Assembly (NCBI GenBank): GCA_037974665.1
Contig: CM075765.1
Coordinates: 5,337,501 to 5,401,500 of the forward strand
DNA from: Ehretia macrophylla
Lineage: Eukaryota; Streptophyta; Magnoliopsida; Boraginales; Ehretiaceae
Length of the DNA: 64,000 nucleotides
Direction of reading: 5' to 3'
The position numbers were made by a program, and so were the translations under genes. The notes below the pieces were generated by a model. It did not search any database. It saw only the letters and a list, made by a program, of their open reading frames with translations, and was not told the origin of the DNA. Numbering within the stretch: position 1 is the stretch's first letter; every line of letters begins with the position of its first letter. Below, piece by piece: positions 10,976-22,614 of this stretch.

Positions 10976-12516
10976 ATGGCAGACAAGAAGCATGGTATGA
11001 GTACTAGATCGAGCGCGAAGAACTGTTTCAAGAAGTTGGATCTGAGTAAGGTCGAAGCTAAAGATAAAGCGGAAATGTCCCCTTCCGCATCTAGTTCGAA
11101 GTCTGTTAAGGGTTCCGAGAACAATTCGAAGCCTACATCTGAGCTAAGCTCTATGATTCACGAAAATGGTGCTTTATTTCCTCCTTTAGGACGAGGTCCC
11201 ACCCCTGGTTTGGTCATTAAAGATAGAGATCTGAGTATTCCCATCCATATTAATGTCGATTCAAGTACGAAGGTTACGGATCCGTTTCCCAAATCTGTGC
11301 GTGAAGAACCTATTGTGGATAATGCTACGGGTACTACTCTGAATGAACCTAACAAGGTCTCTACCTCTACTCCAATTGAGGCTTCAAGCTCAGGTACTAA
11401 AACTTGGAAAACTCTGTTTGATGGTAGTTTTAAGGATAGCCTTAAACTGAGAAAATTTGACTTTTATGTGGGTTCGGAAGTTGGTGGTGTACCGAGCATT
11501 AAGGCTCCGAGAGAAATAATTGAAGAAGGAATCTCTTATTGGAAGTCTTGCCTCGTTGGCCAGTTCTTGGGTAAGGCTCCTTCTTTTTTCCTAGTTAAGA
11601 ATATGGTGGTTAATCTGTGGAGGAAATTTGGAAAGGCTGAGATTAAATCAGGAGATGATGATTTGTATGTGTTCCGTTTTGAAGATGAGAATAAAAGCAG
11701 GCTAACTCTTGAACAGTTATGGCATGTGGGAAATAAATCTATGTTGTTGCGTAGATGGCAGCCAAATTTGAAGTGGGAGAAGTTTGATACTATTGCATTC
11801 CAATTTGGGTCTTACTCAGGAAAGTTCCTTCTGTCATGTGGACCAAAAATGGTCTTAGCCTTATTACAAGTTATTTAGGTAACCCGCTACAGATGGATGC
11901 GGCTATGGAGGCTCGTTCTCACTTTAGTTTTGCGAAGGCCTGTGTTGAGGTAGATCTGTCTAAAGATTTACCTAACACCATTCCACTAGATATGGGTAGC
12001 GGCAATGTGGTGTACATTGAGGTGGAGTATACATGAAAACCATTGTGGTGTAGTAACTGTAAGAGGGTAGGACATGTTGCTGATAAATGTAGACATTCTA
12101 AACAAGAGTGGCAAGCTAGACCTGAGACTCAACCTGTGACCAAGATTGTTCAAGATCAGCCGATTGTGTCTCAGTGTAATGAGCAGTCTCAAGACATGAC
12201 CAAGATTGTTGAAGATCAGCCGATTGTGTCTCAGTGTAATGAGCAGTCTCAAGACAACTAGAAATCAGCCCTAAATAAATCTAATGCAAGGAGAAAGTCG
12301 TCTCTAGATGCTCGTCATTCTGATTCGAGGCTGAGTACATCTTCGGCTCCTCAGACTCCTATCCATAAAGTTGACCAGGTCCCACTCTCTAATAAATTTA
12401 ACTCTTTGGACCAAGATGACAGACTGTTATCAGAGCTTATGTCAGAGTTTAGAAAGGGATCATCGTCAGGCGTTCTTGATCTGGAGAAGTCTGAACCACC
12501 CAATACTCAACCATGA
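10976..12516 (+). pseudogene. LINE ORF1 (gag-like nucleic-acid-binding protein), broken
   Basis: I place the start at the ATG at 10976 (MADKKHGMSTRSS), which follows the C/T-rich leader; the same frame is open further upstream but low in complexity. A basic, Ser-rich N-terminus leads to a DUF4283-like region (around 11400-11830, with FRFEDENKSRLTLEQL and WKLPNLKWEKF-type residues) and a CCHC zinc knuckle WCSNCKRVGHVADKC (12043-12087). It is broken by a frameshift between 11836 and 11878, a TGA at 12034-12036 where the family usually has Trp, and a TAG at 12259. The frame is otherwise open to TGA 12514-12516, which overlaps the ORF2 start. Confidence 0.8.
12137..12256 (+). repeat. Exact-period 60-bp tandem duplication in LINE ORF1
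   Basis: 12137-12196 and 12197-12256 are identical apart from about one base (CAAGATCAG versus GAAGATCAG). The period is a multiple of three, so it duplicates 20 residues (TKIVxDQPIVSQCNEQSQD) after the zinc knuckle without shifting the frame. Confidence 0.9.
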
Positions 12517-15500
12517 TTATAGCATCGTGGAATATACGAGGTATGAATAAACAATATAAACAATGAGAAGTTCAAGTTTTTGCTAAGAGGAAAAATATGG
12601 ATATCCTTTGTATACTTGAAACTCGCATAAAGAAAATTAATGCTCCGTCTATTATTACGAAAAACTTTTTTGGTTGGGGTTTCCTCAACAACTACAATTT
12701 TTCTAACCGTGGACGAATCTAGATTTTGTGGAATAAGAGCAAAGTTAATGTTTCTCTTGTTGAAGCTTTAGATCAAGCTATTTTGTGTTGTGCCCAAGTT
12801 ATCAATCAAGACTGTAGCTTTCAGTTCACTTGCATTTATGGTAGCAATGATGTGATCGAAAAGAGAAGGTTATGGTCTACTATCATTGACTGGAGCTCCA
12901 ATATCAGTGGTGTTCCATGGTGTATTTTTGGTGATTTCAACGAGATCCTGAGACCTGAAGACCGATTTCGGTGTGTTAATATTCCGAACAGTGCTAATGA
13001 TCTTATCAACTATTTGCATATGCCTGATATCTTTGAGCATCGAAGTGTTGGCTCACACTTCACTTGAAGCAATGGAGCTGAGGGCAATGCATTAAGAGCC
13101 AGCTGTATTGATCGGGTACTTATTAATGATCCCTGGATTCAGTGTTTTAGTAACTCTCAGCTCATCCATGATATGCCAGGTGTGTCTGACCATTGTCCAT
13201 TAATTTTGTCCATTGATCATAATCAAGCTCCTAGAAAATGCCCGTTCATATTTTATAATGCATGGGCAAGTCATAATGATTATAGCAGTATCGTTGAGGC
13301 AGAATGGTCGAAAAGTGTTGTGGGGTATCCTATGTTTCGGGTAATTCAAAAGCAGAAGTATCTTAAAGTGGCTCTCAAAGCTTTCAATAGGGATCATTTC
13401 TGCAGGTGTACCATAATGCAATTTTAAATGGTGCTCATGATGATTATACTACTCAAAGAGAGAAAGAGCTTAGTACACAACTTTACACTACTCTGGCCAC
13501 TGAGGAAGCTATGGTTAAACATAAATCTAGAATGAACTAGCTGAAGGGTGGAGACCTCAATACGGCTTACTTCCACAAAGTGGTGAAAGGGAGAAAATCT
13601 GCTAATACCATTTTCTCCCTTATGAAAGATGACGGAAGTTGGTGTAAATCTGCCGAGGAGACTAGAGATGTTGTTGTCAATTACTACCACAACCTGCTGG
13701 GCAAAGAGGACCAGGCAGTTGAGGATTATTCCACTGAAGATTTACGATTTATCTTGGATAACTCCATTGCCAACGTGGACCGTGACTCTTTAACTCTTCC
13801 TGTTTCTGATGATGAGATTAAAGGTGCTATGTTTTCCATTCACAATTCTAAGAGCCCCGGATCTGACGACTTTACAGCTCACTTCTACAAGTCCTCATGG
13901 GACTTAATTGGCTCAGACATTTGTAATGCAGTTAGATCATCTCTCAACGCAGGTACCATTTTGAAAGAAATTAACTCTACAGCCATTATTATTGTTCCAA
14001 AGGTTGTCAATCCTTCTACAGCTAAAGACTTTAGACCTATTTCTTGTTGTAATGTTATTTACAAGTGCATTTCTAAAGTCTTAGCTAACAGATTGAGTCC
14101 GCTTCTTAGCTCCATCATTTCCAGAAATCAATCTGCTTTTGTCCCTGGAAGAAGAATCATTGATAACATCCTCATTGCCCAACAAATTGTTAGAAACTAT
14201 GGCAGGAAGCATGTTAGTCCAAGATGCATCATGAAATTTGATATTATGAAAGCTTATGACATGGTGAGATGGGATTTGGTTCTGAATTGCCTTAAAGTCT
14301 TGAATTTCCCGTATATTTTAGTAAATTGGATCAGAATGTGTATTACCATACCATCCTACTCGGTTATGTTCAATGGGCAACTTGAGGGTTTCTTTGAGGG
14401 TAGGAGAGATCTCAGGCAAAAGGATCCGTTATCCCCATACCTGTTTGTGATTGTTATGGAGGCTTTTTCTCGGCTCTTGGTCAAGTGTGGTGAATTGAAG
14501 GGATTTGGGTTCCATCCTAAGTGTAGAAAAATCAAGCTCAACCAACTAGCTCTTGCAGACGATCTCCTCATTTTCTCTAAAGCTAATCCCAGGTCAGTGT
14601 TGCTTATTAAAAAAGTCTTGATCATTTTTTCAAAGATGTCTGGGCTACACATTAGTTCTATTAAGAGTGAAGTTTTTATTGATGGCTGCTCAGAAAGTTT
14701 GCAAGCTCATATCAGTGACACACTTGGCATTAAAATTGGTTCTCTGCCGATTAAATACCTTGGATTGTCTCTGATTTCTGTTGCCTTCAACAAGCAAGAT
14801 TGTAACTCTTTGGTTGAGAAGATTACCGCTAAAATTGGCCACTGGACGGTGAAGTATTTGTCTTATGCAGGGAAAGTTGAATTGATTGACTCTGTTCTTC
14901 ATAGTTTCACAAACTACTGGTGTAATGTCTTTGTTATCCCTAAAGGTGTAATTAAAGACATTGAAAGTAAATTTGCTTCCTTTTGTGGAATAATAGTACT
15001 GATAATGCGAAAGGTGCGAAAGTTGCTTGGGGTGATGTGTGTCGTCTGAAAAAGGAGGGAGGCTTGGGTATCCGGAAGTTGGAATATGTGAATAGTGGCA
15101 ATGTTGAAACTATTTTGGCATACATACTCTCAGAAATTGTCACTTTGGGGCTATTGGGTTAACACTGTTTTTCTTGATAACCAAAGTATTTGGAGCATTG
15201 ACATCCCTGACAACGCTTCATGGTCTTGGAGAGAAATACTCAAGTGCAGAACTGAGGCATTTCAATTCATTAAGCATACCATTGGAGACGGAGTAAGGAC
15301 TTTTGTGTTGTGGGATTGGTGGCTTCCTTGTGGGTCACTATATAATTTAATGAGGATGAATAATATTAGTATCCCCATGCACCTTAACACTCTTAAAGTG
15401 GCCAACTGCATTTACAACAATCAGTGGAGATGGCCTCGTGAGCTTGAGTTCGTTGAAGACCTTAATCCGTGCTTGCCAAATCATGAGAGACGGGATTTGA

Positions 15501-16072
15501 TTTTGTGGAATAACAATGATTCTTTCTCGAATCGCAACACTTGGAATGTTATCCGAGGTCCAAGTGTGGAAATAAAGTGGGCTAATCTTGTTTGGAACAA
15601 AATTGCTATCCCAAGACAAAGCTTTTGTACCTGGTTAACCTATCTCAATAGATTACCTACTTTGTCCAGGTTACTTGAATGGGGTGTGGTCAATGAAGCT
15701 AAATGTGTTTTCTGTCCTATAGGCCAAGATTGCAGGGACCACTTATTCTTTCAATGTTCTTTCACCAAGAGGATTTGGCAAAACTCTGCTAGACATTTAA
15801 GATGTGGCAATCTTGGGGCTGATTGGGACACTATTGTCGACAAACTGGCTAGAATGAGCCGTAAAAGGGGACTGAAAACGGATCTAATTAAAGTGGCGCT
15901 TTGTGCTTGTGTGTACTATGTGTGGATCGAACGAAACAATAGAATCTATAATTCGTCTGCGAATACTGAAGAACAAATCATTGGTCAAATTCTTTTGGAT
16001 GTTAGAGGAAAAATTGGTTTACACCACAATTATTGTAATAGATTGGAAAATAGTATCCTTTGTACAGAATAG
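12513..16072 (+). pseudogene. LINE ORF2 (endonuclease / reverse transcriptase), broken
   Basis: It starts MIIASWNIRGMN at 12513. APE-type endonuclease landmarks: WNIRGMN, LETRIKK, CIFGDFNEIL and MPGVSDHCPLIL. The RT domain (about 13800-14650) shows DFRPISCCNVIYKCISKVLA, FVPGRRIIDNILIAQ, MKFDIMKAYDMVRWD and LALADDLLIFSKA, so the ADD catalytic core is present. A zf-RVT region near 15590-15790 has FCTWLTYLNRLPT and CVFCPIGQDCRDHLFFQC. In-frame stops lie at 12564, 12720 and 13065, and at about 13537 where a Trp is expected. There is a frameshift near 13405 and a compensating pair near 14985 and 15085. It cannot make a working enzyme. Confidence 0.85.
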
Positions 16073-16158
16073 TGTATCAACTTTAGCTGAGCATTTGTAC
16101 TTTTTTGTAATGTGGAATGAAATGACTTTCTTGCATAGCAAAAAAATTATATATATAC

Positions 16159-16168
16159 ATCATGTACA
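16159..16168. repeat. LINE target-site duplication, right copy
   Basis: ATCATGTACA, the partner of 10802-10811. Confidence 0.7.
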
Positions 16169-16426
16169 AATATATCATATAATCTAATAACTATTCTGTC
16201 AAAATTTCATCTTTCACGTTGCCTTGTGAAATCCAACACAAATGTCCAATAAAAACTTGGAAGACAAAAGATAATTAATTCCCCTTATCTCTAAACCAAA
16301 AAGAAAATGAAAAGCCATAAATTTGGATGTCAAAAGATAAGTCAAGACATAAAAATGCAAGAATGGATGCTACCTCCATGCACTTTTTTGACTAAAAAGA
16401 ATAAAAACAAAAACACCATGCACTCT

Positions 16427-16437
16427 ATTATATATCT
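16427..16437 (+). promoter_or_regulatory. Possible TATA box of YUCCA
   Basis: TATTATATATC lies about 90 bp upstream of the YUCCA ATG, between the LINE 3' end and the gene. A second AT-rich candidate (TATATT, 16479-16484) is nearer the start. Position is the only support. Confidence 0.3.
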
Positions 16438-16527
16438 CAATAGCATAATTTCCCTTGTTTGCAGCTTGTTTCTACTTCTATATTAAGAAGAGATCAGGTA
16501 GAGAATAAATAATTTAGAGTCACAAAC

Positions 16528-19431
16528 ATGATTAGAGAAGAGGTGGTAGTGGTGATTGTCGGAGCTGGTCCATCAGGGCTAGCAACAGCAGCATGTCTAA
16601 ACCAATTTTCCATCCCAAATATTGTTCTCGAAAGAGAAGATTGTTGCGGCTCTCTGTGGAAAAAGAGAAGCTATGATAGGTTACACCTGCATTTGGCTAA
16701 GCAGTTTTGCTCTTTGCCATTAATGCCACACCCACGCTCATGCCCTACATACATGCCAAAGGCTAATTTTATTCAATACTTAGATGACTATGCGTTTACG
16801 TTCAACGTGAACCCACGATACTACCGGAGTGTTGAATCAGCTTTTTTTGACAAAGTTGATCAAAAGTGGCACATTGAGGCCAAAAGCACTATATCTGGTG
16901 ATACTGAACTATATATCTCAATGTTTCTTGTTGTAGCAACAGGGGAAAATGCTGAAGGTTATATTCCTCCATTACTAGGACTAGAGACTTTTGATGGAGA
17001 AATTCTTCACTCTAGGGAGTACAAATCAGGTTCGATATACAAAGATAAAGATGTTCTTGTTGTTGGTTGTGGTAATTCGGGTATGGAAATAGCTTTTGAT
17101 CTTGCCAACTTTGGCGCTCATGCATCAATTGTTGTGAGAAACCCGGTAAGGATCTCTCATCTCTTGCTTGTTTATGAATCTCTATGTTTGTTTTTGTTCA
17201 ATGGTTTACTCTATTTGTTTTTCATTATTTTGGTGCCACGAGCATAAACCATGCATTTTTTATCTACATTTAATCATAGTTGTTGTCCATGTAGAGTGAA
17301 TTGGCTAGCTTTCTTTCTCTCTCCACTTTCAAGAAAGATGACAAAACTAGAAAGTCAATTACATTTATTGAGACTGCATCATCTTAAGCAAAAGCATTAG
17401 TTACTAATTCATGACAATTATGGCTTTCTGGAGCTTCTTCCATCTTCTTCACTTTATAGACCAACTTTCTGTATCATGCTTGATTGCCCCTTATCAAAGA
17501 AGCGATTTTAGATGCACTTTGTTAGATACCAATTAAATTATTTTGCATGTACTTTTCTCAAAGAGTAGCATCATTTTCCTTGATTTATTCGTATTGTTAA
17601 TTTGATTTCCCATATGAGCATAGGTCACAAAGCTTCTTTTGGTCGTTTCTCTATTCTGAATTTAATTTCTTTGAGCCCATAATCGCATTATTGTTCATGG
17701 TTTTCTCAACTCGATTGTTAGATGCTAATTGATGTTTTACCTTCAAAGTAGGTGTAACTTAATTAGTTCATATAATAAGTTTTTACCAAGCACTTATTAA
17801 ACAACATTATGTGTATAAATACATTTAAGAGAAAATCTCACATTTAGTCCCTATTATTTGTAAAGTATCTCAGTTTAGTTCCTATTGTTTAAAATATCTC
17901 AATTTAGTCCCTATTGTTTTCTTAAAAGTTTCAATTTCATCCCTATTGTTTAAAGTTTCTAATTTCGTCTTTATTATTTCCCAAAAAATTTCAATCTAGT
18001 CTCTATTATTTTCAAAAAGTTTCAAATTCATCCATATTATTTTTCAAAAAATTTTAATTTAGTCATTGGATAATAAGGACAAATTTGAACTTTAATAAAA
18101 TAATAAGGACGAAATTGAAACTTTTGGTGAAACAATAGGGATTAAACTGAAATATTTTAAACAATAAGGACTAAATTGAAACACTTTACAAACAATAGGG
18201 ACTAAATGTAAAATTCTCCCTACATTTAATGTGCATTTATATATATATATATATATATATATGTATACACACACATATATATATATATGCATGTATATAT
18301 ACACACATATATATACAATTATATATACATACGTATATATATGTATACATATATTCTCTGAGAAAATTGAGTTAAAAATTTTCATATATGTAAAACTTAC
18401 ATACATGTAAAATTTTCTGTATCTAAAACTTACTTCTTTTTTTTTCCTTTGGAGGCAAAAAACGTACTTTGTTTTAATAGTACTTAATAGGCATATTGGG
18501 GAGTTTCGATGTACAAGCCACCATAATAAAGGATAATTTCACATATGACATGGTGGTGTTCAGAAAACCCTTTTAAATGTCACTTGCTAGCTTGTCTTTC
18601 TGAAAAACGTGAAACAAGATTAAGATGGTTAAACTTTTCTATAATTATTTTTATCATATTGATTTTATGTTTATTGTTGTTTCAGATACATATTGTTAGC
18701 AAAGAAATGATATACATTGGGATGATATTACTAAAATATGTCCCAATATTTGTGGTGGATTTACTATTAATGTCGCTTTCAAAGCTCAAGTATGGTGAGT
18801 TGTCTATGTATGGAATACGCAAGCCTAAAGAAGGTGTATTCTATGCAAAAGCTACCAAGGGAAAGTCACCAGTCATTGACGTTGGCACTGTAAAAAAGAT
18901 TAAAGCTGGGGCGATAAAGGTATATACAAGCTAAGATTTTCTCTTAACACTCCCTAATATTGGTGGTAATCCTTTCCTTATTAGTACGTACTAATGAAAT
19001 AGTGTTATATTGACAGGTACTTCCAGGAATATCCACCATTAAAAAGAACAATGTGGTTTTTGAGAATGGGTGTGAGCTGAAATTCGATGCAATAATATTT
19101 GCAACTGGTTATAGGGTTGTGCAGGATAAGTGGTTGATTGTATGTATCTATTCCTATTTATGTATTAGGAATATTTATCTCATACTTTAGATACGGAATT
19201 TGTTGAGATGTGATATGTATATTATGTATTGTCATGTAGGATTACAAGTATGTTATGGATAGTCATGGGATGCCGAAGAAGGATACATTTCCAACTCCAT
19301 GGAAAGCTAGAAATGGGCTATACTTTGTGGGTTTATCACGGAATGGACTGCCTGGGATATCAGCAGATGCAAAAGCCATCGCCGATGATATTAAGAATGC
19401 TCTAGGAGGAAGGGAATGGAAGCCTTATTAG
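16528..19431 (+). CDS. YUC: YUCCA-type flavin-dependent monooxygenase (indole-3-pyruvate monooxygenase)
   Basis: YUCCA enzymes convert indole-3-pyruvate to indole-3-acetic acid with FAD and NADPH, the last step of auxin synthesis. I read four exons, all joined in phase 0: 16528-17145, 18686-18919, 19017-19139 and 19240-19431, giving 388 aa, the length usual for the short YUC10/YUC11 clade. Visible landmarks are the FAD fingerprint GAGPSG (residues 12-17), [18 protein letters not shown] (137-141), the NADPH site GCGNSG (180-185), [17 protein letters not shown] at the exon 2/3 join, FATGYR (312-317), [16 protein letters not shown] and the C-terminal WKPY. All introns are GT-AG. No internal stop is seen. 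Intron 1 (1.5 kb) holds a fold-back transposon and a TA-rich microsatellite. A decayed relative lies at 33412-33685. The clade assignment is inference. Confidence 0.93.
17829..18220. mobile_element. Fold-back Mutator-like MITE in YUCCA intron 1, 9-bp TSD
   Basis: The left end GAGAAAATCTCACATTTAGTCCCTATT and the reverse complement of the right end GGGAGAATTTTACATTTAGTCCCTATT match. The inverted similarity continues through repeated 'TTTAGTCCCTATTGTTT' phrases almost to the centre, so the whole 392 bp can fold back. TACATTTAA flanks it exactly on both sides (17820-17828 and 18221-18229). A 9-bp duplication with long inverted repeats is the hallmark of Mutator-like elements. No transposase. Confidence 0.85.
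18237..18350. repeat. TA/CA/GTATAC microsatellite
   Basis: Runs of TA with embedded CACACA and GTATAC phrases, within YUCCA intron 1. The ORF read from it on the minus strand is an artefact. Confidence 0.9.
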
Positions 19432-21897
19432 GGGTTGCTATGTTATGTACTTGTGAGACTCTTTTGTCATGTATGCTGGATGACTAGGTTCTAATGCGTG
19501 AATTACTAATTAAAGGATATTTTCATTTGCTTCCAATTGTTTTCTTTAATTCATGATTATTTTCATTCTTTTCCAGTTAAGAATCTCAATCTTATGACAT
19601 TATTTTAAAAGCCACCTATTAGTTTAAGAATATAAGAAGCAAATGGAATTTCTATGTTGAAACTATGCCCTTTATATTATTATATAAGGAAATCAAGCAT
19701 CATATTACAATGTAACTTAAGAATGACTGGAACATTTTAATTCCTGGGAGATTGTTAATATTTTGCCTTCGTTGCTTGGTATCACAACTATCTTTGACAG
19801 TCGCAATGTCAATAAACCTCTTTCTCTAATTATTTGGTTCTATTAATTTGGTGCATGTTAGCATGGCGTCTCTTGATTTCGTTAATTGCTATTAATAGTC
19901 GTTACCACAATATTTTCATTTGGATGAGGTGCAACAATACCTAACATAAAGCCATTTACCTTAATGCTAAGCACTACTACTAGAATATTATTCATCCATA
20001 GGGTGCTTACAAGAAGTGAGAATGGATAATAACTATCACTGTGGTCAATTTCATTGCTTAACTTTCAAATTTAACTTTTAAAACCATAGAATTACATTTA
20101 TGTGATACCTGAGACAGAAGCTTACCACTCTAATGAATTTACTCTTAGATATAGACCCTTAAAGATAGAGAGCTTCACAATTCAAAGGAATCTAGATATA
20201 CAGCAAAGTTAAAAATAAAAATTAAAAATAAAATCTTCATCTAGCACGAAGTCTAAGACTTCAAGTTTAATTCAACTCGTAATACGGTATTTCAACTTAC
20301 AATCCACTAATAAACTAATAATTTTAGTCTTATTTAGGGACTATCAGATAATAATTGAGACTCTAGAAAACTCTAGTGACCATAAGAATACACAAAATAT
20401 GATTTTATTAACTCTCAAGAATATCTAATTCTGAGTTGGAAGCTAGCTTATATATTTAATCAAAGCAAAATGAAGTTTGAATTCCAAGTTGGTCATTCTA
20501 TTGATAACTAAAATAAATTCCACTAAAATGGTTATAACTTTCTCTAAAAAGCTCCAACTGATGCACGGTTTTAGGCATTGCTAACTATAATGATAGAGCT
20601 TCCAACCATATAGGACTCATCAATTAACTTATTGCAAACCAGTACAATTTTCAATCTGGAGATAGGTGACAAACTGATCCCTCAACTTCTAATTATTTTT
20701 CCAATTTCATTAATTTTTTAATTGAACCATTTGTTTGAGCTGGAATAAATATGATGGAAGCTCCAGTATCATACTCATTTCTTCAACTTTGCTTGTCTTC
20801 GACCAAGAAAAATAGAAAATGAAACTTTCTTTGCTGGTATCATTAAACGCTTTAATGGTAATTTCGTAAGGAAATTGCTTGTTCACACAAAGGACTGCTA
20901 AATGCTAGAAAATTAAAGTACATAGGTTGATCACATGCATCCTCTAAAGAACAATTAATTATAAAAAGCTTATTCTTATTGTTGAAATCAAAAGGAAAGA
21001 AATTTAGAATTATAACTTTTCAAATAAAATTTACCAACAAGGGGAGATCCATAAATTTTTGTAAGTGGGGGCTGCATAAGTATAATAAAGTTTGATAATT
21101 TCTATATCTCCTTTTTTTTTTTTAATCAGAAGGTACAAAGTCGATACTCTATAAAAAAAAATAGGTTATTTATGCAATAATTTATAATGTAGGTTAATAT
21201 TCTACTTCTCCCAAAACTAAAGTCCCTATATATGCCTTTTCTTTAATTTTATCAAATTAAACTTTTTGGAGGAAAAGTTTAATATTTGTTCAATTTCATT
21301 GAAAATTGAAATAAAAGCAAGATTGAAAAAACTAAAAAATGAGCAAAGGGTTTTTTATATATAATTTATTCTCAAGAGAGAATATTGAAGAGAGTAAGCA
21401 AAAACTTTAAAAAAAGAAAAGAAAAGAAAACTAGTTTCAATATTTTGGTTCATTAACATTGATATGGGAATCTAAAATGAAAGTGAAGGTTCCAATAAAT
21501 TGTTTATGCTTTGTTGGATCCAAAAATAATTTAAGATAAGAGAAGGAAAAAAAAAAAAAGACAAAAACAACTTAGAGAAGAAGAAGAAGAATAACAAAAT
21601 GAAAGGTGAGAGCCAAATGCAACATTTTTTTTTATGTTGTTGAATTCAAATAGGCATAAACGAACCAACTAATATGGACCAAGAAGTATGCACGCCCAAG
21701 TGAAATACAATTCATGATGGCATAATCTCATTGTGCCTAATTTGCTTAAATTCATGATGGTTTATTTAAGAGTTAGGTTTGGGAAAGTTTCTTTGCTACC
21801 TATGAAATTCTAAGGATTTTTATAAAGTCAATGAAGATTATAGCGCAAATCTAAGGCTAAATTTTTCTATGACTTTCATGTCTCATTTTGGGTTTGC
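19432..21897. other. Intergenic region downstream of YUCCA
   Basis: AT-rich, with no open frame of note and no recognisable transposon ends. Its last bases are the left flank of CACTA element A. Confidence 0.5.
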
Positions 21898-21900
21898 AGA
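21898..21900. repeat. CACTA A target-site duplication, left
   Basis: AGA, matched at 33277-33279. Confidence 0.75.
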
Positions 21901-21941
21901 CACTACAAAAAAAAAAAAAAAAATAGATTTTGCGAGAGATG
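21901..21941 (+). repeat. Terminal inverted repeat of CACTA A (its 3' end)
   Basis: CACTACAAAAAAA, a longer A-run, then GATTTTGCGAGAGATG. The inner part is repeated in inverted form at the end of element B (43481-43511). It is similar but not identical to A's other terminus. Confidence 0.85.
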
Positions 21942-22395
21942 TTCCCCTCACCGTGTCGTCGTCAATTTGGAATTTGCGATGGCACGATGAAGGGAATCGT
22001 CTATCAGACACGAGGCTGTCGCCAAAATCATTCCCCTTACCAAATCGTCACTGTTTTGGCGACGGCTGAAAAACTCTATCCCGTCTCCAAATCCGCCCTC
22101 ACCACCCCTTCACCATCATTTCCTGTCTCCAGGCCGTCACTACAGTTTGCCATCACCGACCCCTCATCAATTACAGTCGTCCCAAAACTGTCACAACAGT
22201 TCCTATCGCCAAGCCCTCGCCAACGTTTCCCTCACCTAGCTGTCACCAATGATTGTTGTTGTCACCCAGTACTCGCCAACTTAACCCCTCACCAAACTGT
22301 TATAAAAATTATCGTCGCCAAGCCTTCGTCAACCTTTTCCCTCTCCAATCCGTCACTAACCCTTCCCTTCACCAAACCCTCACTAACTTAACCAT
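21941..22395. repeat. 3' subterminal repeat region of CACTA A
   Basis: Dense variants of CCGTC(A/G)CCAA and CCCTCACCAA on the plus strand. The mirror-image region at 43020-43480 belongs to element B. In CACTA elements such repeats bind the element-encoded accessory protein. The open frame through this stretch (21930-22391) is repeat-driven. Confidence 0.8.
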
Positions 22396-22614
22396 TCCAT
22401 CTAATTAAACTAGTCATAATTCCTTCAAAAATTTTTGAATATCATCCCAAATTGAATCTATTTGATATATGAAATTCATTTCAAATAATGCCACAAATAC
22501 GATATGCTATATCTATTTAAAATATAAACTGTGATTTAAAACTATAACAGAAAGAAATGTCATGTACATGGCAGTGTATTAAACATCAAATTACAAGGTC
22601 AACATTATAACAAA

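Larger units (their letters stand above)
10812..16158 (+). mobile_element. Full-length L1-type LINE (inactive)
   Basis: A pyrimidine-rich 5' UTR is followed by an ORF1 with a CCHC zinc knuckle, an ORF2 with endonuclease, reverse transcriptase and zf-RVT regions, and a short A-run at the 3' end (16140-16146). ATCATGTACA occurs just before it (10802-10811) and again just after (16159-16168), a credible 10-bp target-site duplication that makes the copy full length (5.3 kb). Several stops and frameshifts in both ORFs make it inactive. It ends about 370 bp upstream of the YUCCA start codon, in the same orientation. Confidence 0.85.

Noticed and set aside
18092-18406. Tyr/Ile-rich minus-strand frame
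   Set aside because: Produced by TA/CA microsatellite and the fold-back element in YUCCA intron 1.
21930-22391. 153-codon Pro/Ser-rich plus-strand frame
   Set aside because: It lies in the CCGTCACCAA subterminal repeats and runs against the element's gene direction.
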